Positions 28,850 through 37,926 of a DNA stretch of 39,557 bases are shown in pieces. The notes beneath the pieces are model-generated. The model was not told the DNA's origin, did no database searches, and worked only from the letters and a program-made list of their open reading frames with translations. Positions within the stretch are counted from its first letter, which is position 1. The number at the start of each line of letters is the position of its first letter. Location: IMG/VR virus record IMGVR_UViG_3300009181_000013, positions 1 to 39,557 of that record, one strand, 5' to 3'. The translations under genes and the position numbers were made by a program. Source of the DNA: a virus.

Positions 28850-31443
28850 GCGATTTTATCCCAGAGCTTCAGTTTAATGGCCCTTTAATTGATGGGCCTA
28901 TTTCTATTCTGAAAGATGGAAGTGTTTTAAAGACGCGCCCTCGCATCAACTTTGTTCAAGGTTCCAACATAACAATAACATCAGCGGATGATGCAGTTAA
29001 TTACAGAACTGACATCACTGTTTCTACGGCAAACATTAGCATTGTCATTAATAATCGTGCTGCATTACGAGCATATACAGGAGCTGTTAATAATCAATTT
29101 ATTAACGAATTAGGATACACTGTTGATGGAGATGGTGGCGGAGGGTTATGGCATTTTTCATATCCTAATACTACGGCAGTAGATAATGACGGAACAATTA
29201 TTGTTCCCGGAGGAACTTATGGAAGCACAGCAACTCAAGGATGCTGGTTTAGATATGGATTTGGCCCTACAACGTCTAATAATAATCCATTTATAAATGT
29301 TCGTTGGTTTGGGGCTGGAACAGTAAATCAATACACTAGTTGCGTAACCCCAGTATTAGCAGCATTTAATGCCATAAAGACCTATTCTGCTGCGGTTGGT
29401 ACGTCTACTGGTAAATTATATTTTCCAACTGGAAGTTATAGTTTTAACTCTAAATTATCATTAAATGCCACTGGTTATTCTATTGATGTTATTGGCAATG
29501 GAAATAACACAAAACTAACTTTTGGTTTTGGGGCCAATGATATTGCAGTAGATGACTGCATGATTCAATTTAGTAACTTTGGTGAAGGTAGTATTATTGG
29601 AGGTTTTGCAGTGACCAATCCTCCATTATATACACCGTGTAATTTTCCTTATTCAATATTACGTTTTACTTCATGCAATAGTTGCATTGTTAAAGACATA
29701 GTGATGTCCAACATGATGACTGATGGTAACTTTGGTTCATCTAGTGGCATTACATACATACCCAATAATCCCATGTATCAAGGGCCGACTGGGGCCATTT
29801 GGTATGAGTCTGGTTCACAAACCAATTTTGAAAATATAGTTATTGGTAGTTTTGGAACGGCTTTTTGTGTTGGTGGAGATTCTGGTGGGACACAACCATC
29901 TGCACGTATTACAAACTGTTGGTTTAAACAATCATCAACGGCTATTACTGGAGTTTTTACAAATGGAATTTCTGGGGTTAAGCCAACGTTAGTTTTAGCC
30001 AGCGCAGATACATTTCAAATAGATAATATATTTGTAGAAAATGGTGGGCCGTTTAAGGCATTTCAAGGAAGCACTATTACTTCTTCTGGAACTTATTTTA
30101 CAGTTACTACACCCGTTGCACACAACTTTTTGGCTGGTGATTATATTGTTATTAATGGAGCTACCAATAACACGGCATATAATAAAAAGTGGCGGATAAC
30201 ATCTATACCATCTACTACGACTATTAGAGTTAATGAAACTATTGCCAGCAATGAAACTGGTGTTTATTGCACTAGTTTGTATGTTTGTTGTCTTTTTGGT
30301 GGAGGAGTAGCAGTATCTGGAAGTAGCAGCACTTCAGTTGCCGAAAGCACATTTCGCAATATCTATACCAATCAAGGCGGTCGTCAGTTACAGGGTTCTT
30401 CATCTCTTTATTTTTGCGCCAGAAAAGGAAATTCAAGTCTTCAATCCTATTGCGGAGGCATATTATTATCAGATATGTTCTGCGACTATGGAGAAAATTC
30501 TATATTTATTCATGGAAGTCCAATAGCTGGGTATACAGCAACGGCAATTTCTATTAGCAACTGTCGAGCTAATGGTGGGCCAAGAACAGATTTTGGTGGT
30601 ATTCGTGTTGAAATAGGACAACAAATAAATATTGATGGATGTTATTGGCAAGCAGCTTTAACTGCATATCCATCTGGAGTTACTGGATTACCAAGTAGTG
30701 GAAATTGGTCATTAACTCCTATTACAGCGGTTGCAATTAGTGATGGTGGAACTAGCAATGGCACTGCTTATGGTGTTAATGATGTCGCAATTACTGGTGG
30801 TGTTCTACAATCTGCTTCACAAACTAGCGGGTTGGGAGCTTTATATTCAGCGGCTTTAAGCGTAGATGGAAGCAAGATAGTAAATATTAAAACCAGTGGA
30901 GCATTAATTGATTTAACTAGCTCAAATTCTACTCCTTTAGTATTAACCAATGGAGCAACTAGAAATAATTCTTCTACCACTCCTCCCATTAAGGCAGAAA
31001 TTATTGCCTGCGATTTTTATACTGGAAGAACAGTGTCGGTTTATGCTACCTCAACTCAAGCAATTGCCAACACAACAGGCACTTATGTTAATTTCCAAGC
31101 GGCCGAATTAAACGATGACATTATGTGGAATTCTGGCAATCCCACCAGAATCACAATAAATAAAAATATTTACAGGGTTAAATTTAATATTAATTTACAA
31201 TTTGCAGCGGCTCCCGGAGCTGGTGCATACGTACAATTAGTAAAGAATTCAAGCGATGTATGGACAATGGGTTGGCCCGATGGCAGTCCTTATTGCAGTG
31301 CTTCGTTTGGAACACTTACCACTGCTTTAAATGATATTTGGGAAGTGCTTGTATATCAATCATCTGGAGTAAGTATAAATCTATCTCCTGCTGGTGGTTC
31401 ACGACCAAGCGGCAACCAATTTATTATGGAAATAGTAAAATAA
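28846..31443 (+). CDS. Right-handed beta-helix tailspike (865 aa)
   Basis: After a short N-terminal adaptor (MSDFIPELQFNGPLIDGPIS) comes a typical tailspike head: VINNRAALRAYTGAVNNQFI, then TVDGDGGGGLWHF, and FFG-like VRWFGAGTVNQYTS. Residues about 180-680 have the Asn/Gly/Ile-rich rungs of a parallel beta-helix (GKLYFPTGSYSFNSKLSLNA; SSGITYIPNNPMYQ). Around residues 408-471 sits an inserted beta module. The C-terminal 130 residues are beta-rich, probably the trimerisation tip. Tailspikes bind and often cleave surface polysaccharide; catalytic acids cannot be placed. The DNA is clearly more AT-rich than its neighbours. Confidence 0.85.
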   Translation: MSDFIPELQFNGPLIDGPISILKDGSVLKTRPRINFVQGSNITITSADDAVNYRTDITVSTANISIVINNRAALRAYTGAVNNQFINELGYTVDGDGGGGLWHFSYPNTTAVDNDGTIIVPGGTYGSTATQGCWFRYGFGPTTSNNNPFINVRWFGAGTVNQYTSCVTPVLAAFNAIKTYSAAVGTSTGKLYFPTGSYSFNSKLSLNATGYSIDVIGNGNNTKLTFGFGANDIAVDDCMIQFSNFGEGSIIGGFAVTNPPLYTPCNFPYSILRFTSCNSCIVKDIVMSNMMTDGNFGSSSGITYIPNNPMYQGPTGAIWYESGSQTNFENIVIGSFGTAFCVGGDSGGTQPSARITNCWFKQSSTAITGVFTNGISGVKPTLVLASADTFQIDNIFVENGGPFKAFQGSTITSSGTYFTVTTPVAHNFLAGDYIVINGATNNTAYNKKWRITSIPSTTTIRVNETIASNETGVYCTSLYVCCLFGGGVAVSGSSSTSVAESTFRNIYTNQGGRQLQGSSSLYFCARKGNSSLQSYCGGILLSDMFCDYGENSIFIHGSPIAGYTATAISISNCRANGGPRTDFGGIRVEIGQQINIDGCYWQAALTAYPSGVTGLPSSGNWSLTPITAVAISDGGTSNGTAYGVNDVAITGGVLQSASQTSGLGALYSAALSVDGSKIVNIKTSGALIDLTSSNSTPLVLTNGATRNNSSTTPPIKAEIIACDFYTGRTVSVYATSTQAIANTTGTYVNFQAAELNDDIMWNSGNPTRITINKNIYRVKFNINLQFAAAPGAGAYVQLVKNSSDVWTMGWPDGSPYCSASFGTLTTALNDIWEVLVYQSSGVSINLSPAGGSRPSGNQFIMEIVK

Positions 31444-31463
31444 TCACATGATACACTATCCCT

Positions 31464-31637
31464 ATGGCTAACATCACTATTGGTAATTCATTTACAACCG
31501 GCGACCAAATAACAGCCACAAACCTAAATTTAATTTTTTCTGGTGCTGTGTTAGCCGCTTGCTGCCTTGATTCTACAAAGGCCGTATCTCATGGCGCAAA
31601 TAATGTAAGTGCCGTAGAAGCATATAATTCTCCATAA
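31464..31637 (+). CDS. Short fibre-like protein (57 aa)
   Basis: MANITIGNSFTTGDQITATN then LNLIFSGAVLAACCLDSTKA and a Ser/Asn-rich end. The opening resembles the start of fibre-type proteins such as the one at 33492. It may be a truncated fibre remnant or a small accessory. Spacing to the next gene is 11 bases. Confidence 0.5.
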   Translation: MANITIGNSFTTGDQITATNLNLIFSGAVLAACCLDSTKAVSHGANNVSAVEAYNSP

Positions 31638-31648
31638 GGTTTATCTCC

Positions 31649-33487
31649 ATGCCTATCAATTACGAAGAAATAGTAGCACCAGACAGCCAAATTCAGTTTG
31701 CTGGTGATTCTCAATTTATTGGGCTGGATAACCGTCAGCAACCAGAACAGTTGCCGGAATCATACGTTCAAGTGTCTGAGAATATGCGGCTTAATCAGCT
31801 TCAAGCTACCGTGCGTAAAGGCATGGAGAAGCAGACAAATAGCATTTCATTTGCAAACACGCCGCTGGTTCTTCCCTTTGTTATTGGAAGCAGTTCAATT
31901 ATTCTTCCTTCGTTTACAGACGGTATTTTTTACACTCAGATTTTTTCTGACCCCAATACAAACCTTGAATGGATAATTGTAGCGACTGGGACTAAAACCT
32001 TTATGTTCTCTCCGGGGCAATCGGTGACTTCGCAAAATTACCCTGCCAATGAAACAGTAAAGTCTACGGACAAAGTAGATATGTTCCAAGCGGGTGGGTC
32101 TATGTATATGCTGCGTGGATTGGCTACGGCTACCGCAGCAATAACCAGCATAACCTCTGTTTCTACGACTGCTACGGTAACAACCACAGCGGCTCATGGC
32201 CTTGCCACAAACCAATGGGTGAAGATTGCTGGGGCAACGCAAACTCCGTATAACGGTAATTATCAAATTACGGTTACTACAACGACCAAATTTACTTACG
32301 TCTTTGCGGGTAGCGGAACTTCTCCTGCCACTGGAACTAAAACATTTGCACAGCTTAAGATTCCTTTGCGTTGGGATGGCGACCAAACTCAGACTTGGGT
32401 GGTTAATAGTTACGGCACAATTAGCGGCAATAACATCTATATGCCGACATCGGATTTTGGCTTAATGCAATCCGACCGCGCCCTTCTTCAATACGACAGA
32501 AACAAGATACTAGCGTCTTACATTGAGAACGTAAATCAATACGACACCATTTACGGACAGTTTAACATTGCTCAGGGGCAGGCGGATTACCTCATCGGAT
32601 TCTTTCCCTACCAACAAGCGCAAACCATTGTATTTAATCGTCACAGTCTTTACTTGATGAACAATACCAATGGGGACGTAGCCAATGTTTCTGTTCAAGA
32701 ACTTACCCGCCAGAACGGATGTGTTGGGCGTCGAACAGCGGCAACTTGCGGTTCAAGCGTCTTGTTCTTGTCTGACCGTGGTGTGTTCCAGTTGCAGCCG
32801 GGGCTGGAATTGCTGCTTCGTGGCGCATCTGAGCCATTATCTGCCCCGATTGACCCCACCATCAAGACAATCAACTTTAGCTACGCTTCTGGGGCTTGCG
32901 CGGCCTACTGCAACAACCGCTATTACCTAGCTGTTCCAGTAGACGGCAGCACACGCAATAACGCCCTTCTTGTTTACAACTTCATTAACAAGGCATGGGA
33001 GTCTATCGACAGCTTCCCCAATGGCTTCTATTGCGATTACATGGTTACTTCGCTGCTGAATAACCAACAGACCCTATTTGTTATTTCTAAAGAGGGCGGA
33101 ATCTACGCTTACGAGCAACTTGAAGTTGATGAGTATTCTTCAGCTAGCCAACCAGCGGCAGAATATACCATTGAAGGCAAAATCCGCACCCGTCGTTATA
33201 TCTTTGATACTCCAGCACTTAAGAGATTTAATTCGGTTACAACCAATTTTAATCTTAATGCTAATAATGCTTGGGATATAACAGCTTATGGCATTAAACC
33301 CGACGTAACTAAAGAGTTGCCATCCGTTTCTTCTACATACACCAATACTGAAACGGTTCCAAGAATCGTTGGGCTAAGAGGTTATGGACTTGAAATTGAA
33401 TATCTTAACACTAATCAAACTGGCGGCATCAGCAATCTAACAGTATCCGCTTTCGTGCAAGACCGCAAATACACCACAACCCACTAA
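31649..33487 (+). CDS. Tail nozzle/stabilisation-like protein (612 aa)
   Basis: The protein begins with a virion-type N-terminus (MPINYEEIVAPDSQIQFAGD) and has repeated beta-blade-like strands (TQTWVVNSYGTISGNNIYMP; QTIVFNRHSLYLMNNTNGDV; AATCGSSVLFLSDRGVFQLQ; RYYLAVPVDGSTRNNALLVY; QTLFVISKEGGIYAYEQLEV). Such beta-propeller proteins form the hexameric nozzle of podovirus tails (T7 gp12 and P22 gp10 type). Residues about 163-232 are an inserted beta module (TATVTTTAAHGLATNQWV ... GNYQITVTTTTKFTYVF). Its presence is the main sign of a short non-contractile tail. Confidence 0.78.
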   Translation: MPINYEEIVAPDSQIQFAGDSQFIGLDNRQQPEQLPESYVQVSENMRLNQLQATVRKGMEKQTNSISFANTPLVLPFVIGSSSIILPSFTDGIFYTQIFSDPNTNLEWIIVATGTKTFMFSPGQSVTSQNYPANETVKSTDKVDMFQAGGSMYMLRGLATATAAITSITSVSTTATVTTTAAHGLATNQWVKIAGATQTPYNGNYQITVTTTTKFTYVFAGSGTSPATGTKTFAQLKIPLRWDGDQTQTWVVNSYGTISGNNIYMPTSDFGLMQSDRALLQYDRNKILASYIENVNQYDTIYGQFNIAQGQADYLIGFFPYQQAQTIVFNRHSLYLMNNTNGDVANVSVQELTRQNGCVGRRTAATCGSSVLFLSDRGVFQLQPGLELLLRGASEPLSAPIDPTIKTINFSYASGACAAYCNNRYYLAVPVDGSTRNNALLVYNFINKAWESIDSFPNGFYCDYMVTSLLNNQQTLFVISKEGGIYAYEQLEVDEYSSASQPAAEYTIEGKIRTRRYIFDTPALKRFNSVTTNFNLNANNAWDITAYGIKPDVTKELPSVSSTYTNTETVPRIVGLRGYGLEIEYLNTNQTGGISNLTVSAFVQDRKYTTTH

Positions 33488-33491
33488 TCTT

Positions 33492-34079
33492 ATGGCACTT
33501 ACACTTGTATCAGGCTTTTCTGCCGTAAACGGCGATACTTGCGATGCGACGTATCTTAATAATTTTGTCAACACTGGCAAAGTTACACTCGCAACTGGCA
33601 AACTTATTGGACGTTCTACCGCCGGAACGGGTGACTGGGAAGAAATTTCTTGTGACACTTATGGGCGGGCAATCATTGCTGCGGGTTCCGTTGCTGCACA
33701 ACTTACTGCTCTTGGCATTGGTTCTAGTGGCACATTAAGTGGACTAACGCTTGTTAGTTCTACTCGCTACGAAACAGTTATTTTAGCAATTACTTATGCC
33801 AGCACGGTTACTTTAGATTTAAGCACAAACAATTTTCAAACGCTTGCCCTAACTGGTGACATTACTTTTAACACAAGCAATTTGGCGGCTGGGCGCGCCA
33901 AACAGTTAATTGTTTCTTCTGATTCTACGGCTCGCAATATCTCTTGGCCTGCTGGATGGGTGTGGATTGGTTCTGCTGCCCCGGCTTCGATTGCCGCAAG
34001 CAAAACAGCTATACTTACTTTAATTCCAACCAGCACAACTGATGCTTCGGTTAAAGCGTTCTGGTCTGTTCAACTGTAA
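33492..34079 (+). CDS. Beta-rich tail/fibre protein (195 aa)
   Basis: MALTLVSGFSAVNGDTCDAT opens like a fibre-head segment, then GKLIGRSTAGTGDWEEI, a common fibre turn, and long Ser/Thr strands (TVTLDLSTNNFQTLALTGDI). The C-terminus has a carbohydrate-module-like run (ARNISWPAGWVWIGSAAPAS). Its stop overlaps the ATG of the Ig-domain gene (TAATG). A minor tail fibre. Confidence 0.65.
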   Translation: MALTLVSGFSAVNGDTCDATYLNNFVNTGKVTLATGKLIGRSTAGTGDWEEISCDTYGRAIIAAGSVAAQLTALGIGSSGTLSGLTLVSSTRYETVILAITYASTVTLDLSTNNFQTLALTGDITFNTSNLAAGRAKQLIVSSDSTARNISWPAGWVWIGSAAPASIAASKTAILTLIPTSTTDASVKAFWSVQL

Positions 34080-35365
34080 TGATTATTGCCCTCCATACCG
34101 TAGCAGGAGTTTCTTCTACGTCATATTTGCTTGCTGCTTCTCTTAGCACAAGCGTTGCTAGTGGTTCGGGCGTAGGCAATGGGCCTTACACGACAAACGC
34201 AGTTGCGGTTACAGTGTCTGGTGGCATAAGTCCTTATACTTATACTTGGACTAGGGGCAGCGGTGATGCTACAATTAGCATTAGCAGTGCATCGGCTTCT
34301 TCCGTTTCATGGACTGCATCAGGCACAGCCCCTTCATCTAAAACAGCTATTTGGTCGTGTGCTGTTAAAGATGCTTCTGGAAATTCAGCATCTACTAGCA
34401 ATGTTTCGGTATCGGTAGCTTTTCAGCTTTCGACCATGAGTGCTTCATTAAGCACAAATTCTCTTTCTGGTTCTACAACTGGAAATGGTTCAATTACGAC
34501 TAGCTCGGTAGTTGTAGCAGCTTCTGGTGGGTCTGGAAGTTACACTTACGCATGGACAAAAGTTAGCGGAACAACGCTTACGCTTAGTGGTTCAACTTCC
34601 GCAACTACAACTTTTTCATATACTGGAACCGCGCCCTCCACAATTACGGCAAGCTATCAGTGCGTAGTTACAGATAGTCTTTCTAACTCGGTTAATGCAG
34701 GCAGCGTAAGTATTTCATTAACTTACAGCTTAGCCGCCCTTGCTCTTAGCGTTACGCCGGTGCTTGCCAGCGGAACAATCCAAGGCAGCGGAGTTGTCAC
34801 TACTGGCTCAGTAGCCACTACCGCTAGTGGTGGGCTGTCGCCATATACCTATATATGGACAAGAACAAGTGGAGACGCCAATACTTCTGCAAACAGTTCT
34901 ACGTTTTCTTCAACTACATTTAGCCGGACTGGTGCGCCCACTAATACTTACACAAGTTATTGGAAATGCACCGTTACGGATTCGCTTACTCCGACTCCAA
35001 ATACGGCTGACTGTTCATCTGTTACGGTTACAACGACTTACAATGCTGTTCCATTAAGCGCAACTGCTTCACCTACTTTGTTGTCTGGAAGTGGCGTAAA
35101 TCCACCAACAAATGTTTATACAACAGATTCTTCGGTTTGCACACCTACTGGTGGTGTTAGTCCATACACTTATGCTTGGGAGTTTGTAAGTGGGGATGGC
35201 AATATCTCTGCCCAATACTCCAGCAATTCTACAACTCAGTTCTACGCTTACTTTGCGTCAGATGGCACAAAGACTGGCACATGGCGTTGCAAAGTAACAG
35301 ACAGCGCAAGCACCGTGGCTTATTCCAATAACGTATCTTTAACTTTTGATTGTATGACAATTTAA
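34079..35365 (+). CDS. Four-domain Ig/PKD-like protein (428 aa)
   Basis: After about 15 residues come four tandem repeats of about 100 residues, each with the order V-x-S-GG-x-(S/G)-P/S-YTY-x-W then a W-x-C or Y-x-C strand and a V-x-D near the end (GGISPYTYTWTRGSGDA; GGSGSYTYAWTKVSGT; GGLSPYTYIWTRTSGDA; GGVSPYTYAWEFVSGDG). This is an Ig-like/PKD-like fold. In phages such domains decorate virions and weakly bind cell-surface glycans or mucus. It is expressed with the fibre protein before it (TAATG). Confidence 0.82.
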   Translation: MIIALHTVAGVSSTSYLLAASLSTSVASGSGVGNGPYTTNAVAVTVSGGISPYTYTWTRGSGDATISISSASASSVSWTASGTAPSSKTAIWSCAVKDASGNSASTSNVSVSVAFQLSTMSASLSTNSLSGSTTGNGSITTSSVVVAASGGSGSYTYAWTKVSGTTLTLSGSTSATTTFSYTGTAPSTITASYQCVVTDSLSNSVNAGSVSISLTYSLAALALSVTPVLASGTIQGSGVVTTGSVATTASGGLSPYTYIWTRTSGDANTSANSSTFSSTTFSRTGAPTNTYTSYWKCTVTDSLTPTPNTADCSSVTVTTTYNAVPLSATASPTLLSGSGVNPPTNVYTTDSSVCTPTGGVSPYTYAWEFVSGDGNISAQYSSNSTTQFYAYFASDGTKTGTWRCKVTDSASTVAYSNNVSLTFDCMTI

Positions 35366-35368
35366 CCT

Positions 35369-35539
35369 ATGAACATAAAAGAAGCCTTACAAATTGTAGA
35401 TGAAGCCACACAACCCGTTTATGCGGGCAAAGTTAGCCGTTCTGGTTATTTTGCCGTAGAAACCGCTTTGCAGTTGTTAAAAGAAACTCTCGAAAAAGAC
35501 GGTCACCTCAAAGAAGTTGCCCCCAACGTCCAAGATTGA
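35369..35539 (+). CDS. Small unknown protein (56 aa)
   Basis: MNIKEALQIVDEATQPVYAG, then a Gly/Phe turn (VSRSGYFAVE) and a long charged helix (TALQLLKETLEKDGHLKEVA). Begins three bases after the Ig gene. Function unknown. Confidence 0.6.
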   Translation: MNIKEALQIVDEATQPVYAGKVSRSGYFAVETALQLLKETLEKDGHLKEVAPNVQD

Positions 35540-35578
35540 AAATCGTTATCCGTTTAACCGTTAAAATTATTTAATTAT

Positions 35579-36088
35579 ATGTGTAGCCCATCATCACAAA
35601 ATCCAGCCCAACCTCCCATTGCTAATGCACCTACCGCTGGTGGTATATCTCCTGCGCCACAAGCTAATGGTAATATGCAAGGATATGGCGGCGGGCAATC
35701 TGTTGCTAATTATGTTCCACAAGCTGCGCCACAAATACAACCGCAACAACAATCGGAAATGCAGCAGTATCTTCAACGATTTAATGAAATGCGGCAAATG
35801 CAAGCTAACTCAGGACAACAACAAGGCATTTTAACTCCTTATCTCCGTGGACTTGTTTATGGTCAGCAAGGCCAACAAGGGCAGCAAGGCCAAGCCGGTC
35901 AACAAGCGCAACCTTGGGCTGGATATAGCCAAGATAGAGGCGGATTGTTTAAAGATAAAGTTCGGTCTTTTTTTAGCCCTGATAAACAAGGACAAACTAG
36001 CCTTCAGCAAAATACGCAAGGAGGCTTAATGCCTCAACAAGCCTTTAACTTCGGTAGTTTGTTTAATAAAAATCAACCCAAACAATAA
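35579..36088 (+). CDS. Gln/Pro-rich virion protein (169 aa)
   Basis: Low complexity: Pro/Ala/Asn-rich start (MCSPSSQNPAQPPIANAPTA), a Q-rich coil (QIQPQQQSEMQQYLQRFNEM), a GQQGQQGQQGQAGQQAQ run and a final FNFGSLFNKNQPKQ. A Cys at position 2 is present but no signal peptide is seen. Like the two Q-rich genes after it, it likely belongs to the internal or tail-tip part of the virion. Function unknown. Confidence 0.65.
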   Translation: MCSPSSQNPAQPPIANAPTAGGISPAPQANGNMQGYGGGQSVANYVPQAAPQIQPQQQSEMQQYLQRFNEMRQMQANSGQQQGILTPYLRGLVYGQQGQQGQQGQAGQQAQPWAGYSQDRGGLFKDKVRSFFSPDKQGQTSLQQNTQGGLMPQQAFNFGSLFNKNQPKQ

Positions 36089-36094
36089 TTTTAG

Positions 36095-36463
36095 ATGATT
36101 CCATCAAGCACACTTGTTCCGTTTTCTTTAGAAGACTTCAATCCGCTTGTTGAGGCCGCTAAAAAAGACAATCACATGGTTCTTTATCCAAGCCATATAC
36201 TTAAAAATAATGATAATGACATTATTGGATACGCTTCAGTTTGTTCCGCTCCAGTTGTAATGGTTTGGTCTGATAGTAAAAAAATGACTGCTCTGCAAAG
36301 CGTTAGGGTTTTGCACGAAGTTGAAGATAAATTAAAGTTAATGGGCATAAAGCAATACCTCATGCCATGTGCAAAAATTTCCCCTTATTTCAAATATATG
36401 CCAAAACTAGGCTTTTCTGAGCTTGGTGAAAGTGTTTGGCACATTAAAAATCTTAACCACTAA
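36095..36463 (+). CDS. GNAT-fold-like protein in the virion module (122 aa)
   Basis: Residues 22-60 contain strand-turn-strand IIGYASVCSAPVVMVWSDSK, a helix (LQSVRVLHEVEDKLKLMGIK) and a final element SPYFKYMPKLGFSELGESVW, matching the end of acetyltransferase folds (GF-x-x-x-G). The usual acetyl-CoA pyrophosphate loop (Q/R-x-x-G-x-G/A) is not visible, so catalysis is doubtful. Small GNAT-like proteins commonly occur near internal virion genes of podoviruses. Role unknown. Confidence 0.55.
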   Translation: MIPSSTLVPFSLEDFNPLVEAAKKDNHMVLYPSHILKNNDNDIIGYASVCSAPVVMVWSDSKKMTALQSVRVLHEVEDKLKLMGIKQYLMPCAKISPYFKYMPKLGFSELGESVWHIKNLNH

Positions 36464-36468
36464 AAATT

Positions 36469-37926
36469 ATGCCCTGTTTCGGCTCAACCACAGTTCAAGC
36501 ACCAGTAACTCCAGACCCGGCGCAGACATATTCTAATGTTCTGCAATCACAAATTGCACTTGCTCCACAGCAGTTTGCGGCGGAATCACAATATGCTCCG
36601 CAATACGCGCAGCTTTATTCTAACATTCTGCAACAACAGCTACCGCAGTTGCTTCAAACGTATTCGCAGCAAGCTCCCGCTATTGGCGACCTACAAGCGC
36701 AACTTAATCGTTATCAACGTCAAGCAGACATTACTGATGTAAGTTCTTTAGGACAACAAGCGGTTCAAGCGTTCCAACAAGCTAATCCGCAGTTGATGCA
36801 GCTTCAGCAAGCCGCTACGGACAGGGCTTTGGCTAACGGTCAACCAATTCAGGGTCTTGGGGCTGCTCCTCAGTTCTCGCAACAAGGTCTTCCTAATCAG
36901 ATTCAAGCTCAACAATTAGGGGCTGGGCCACAACTATCTGCTGGTCAAAACCCGCTTCTTAATCAGATGCAAGCTGGTGCAGCTAATCAACTTGCGGCTG
37001 GTGGACAACTTAGTCAGCAGGATGTATCTGGAATTGCCAATCAAGTGGCTTCTCAATACAATCTGATGGGCCGCGCTCAAGACCCCATTACGGCAGCTAC
37101 GACAGCACTTAATTTGGATTCGGCGCAACGTGCGCGTCTTCAGGAAGCACAACAATACGCTGGCAATGTGGCTGGGATGCAAACCCAACAGCAAGGGCTT
37201 GGTCTTCAGGCTCAACAAGGGACTGGTCAACTTGGTCTTGGTTATGGTTCCGCAGACCAACAAGCGGCAATGCAAGCAGCTCAAGCCAATCTTCAAGCTC
37301 AACAGGCCAACCAACAGCTTAACCTACAAGCACAGCAGCTTGGTGGGCAATACGGTCTTGGTTATGGTCAAGCTAATCAACAAGCGCAGTATCAAAACGC
37401 TATGCTTGGTCAGCAACAACTTATGGGAGCAGGTGGTTTGTTAGCACAAACATCTCAAGACCCATACGCAATGATTCTTGGTCGTTCTGGTGGCATCGGT
37501 CAACTTGGTGGTTTAGGCCAACAAGCCGGTGGTTTTGGAACAACCTCAACTGGGTTTAATTACGTTCAACCCGGCACATCTATGTATGGTGATTACACCA
37601 ATCAAACTGCGGCGGCAAATCAATCAAACGCCAAAATTAACGCCGGTATGTTTGCTGGAGCCATGAATATCCTTGGTGGTTCTGGTGGCTTTAATATGGG
37701 TTGCTGGGTGGCGCGTGAAGTCTATGGGCAAGACAATCCTAAATGGATTATGTTCCGCCATTGGATGCTAAACGTTGGGCCAAAATGGTTCCGCAATCTT
37801 TATCTTAAACATGGCGAAAAGTTCGCTGCTTTCATTAAAAACAAGCCTGTTCTCAAGAGCATTATCCGCAACTGGATGGATGCCCGTGTTAATGGTTTAG
37901 TTAAAGGGGAGAAAATTTATGCCTGA
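36469..37926 (+). CDS. Q-rich virion protein with C-terminal CFI-box-like domain (485 aa)
   Basis: The first 400 residues are dominated by Gln/Ala/Leu/Gly, with repeats such as QANLQAQQANQQLNLQAQQ and GLGYGSADQQ / GLGYGQANQQ. The C-terminal 75 residues switch to a compact Trp-rich domain starting C-W-V-A-R-E-V-Y-G and containing MFRHWMLNVGPKWF, YLKHGEKFAAFI and IIRNWMDARV; this follows the CFI-box layout (C-x-x-A-x-x-x-Y-G then R/FR, then G-x-x-F). The gene overlaps the next by eight bases. Likely an internal or ejected protein; function unproven. Confidence 0.72.
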   Translation: MPCFGSTTVQAPVTPDPAQTYSNVLQSQIALAPQQFAAESQYAPQYAQLYSNILQQQLPQLLQTYSQQAPAIGDLQAQLNRYQRQADITDVSSLGQQAVQAFQQANPQLMQLQQAATDRALANGQPIQGLGAAPQFSQQGLPNQIQAQQLGAGPQLSAGQNPLLNQMQAGAANQLAAGGQLSQQDVSGIANQVASQYNLMGRAQDPITAATTALNLDSAQRARLQEAQQYAGNVAGMQTQQQGLGLQAQQGTGQLGLGYGSADQQAAMQAAQANLQAQQANQQLNLQAQQLGGQYGLGYGQANQQAQYQNAMLGQQQLMGAGGLLAQTSQDPYAMILGRSGGIGQLGGLGQQAGGFGTTSTGFNYVQPGTSMYGDYTNQTAAANQSNAKINAGMFAGAMNILGGSGGFNMGCWVAREVYGQDNPKWIMFRHWMLNVGPKWFRNLYLKHGEKFAAFIKNKPVLKSIIRNWMDARVNGLVKGEKIYA

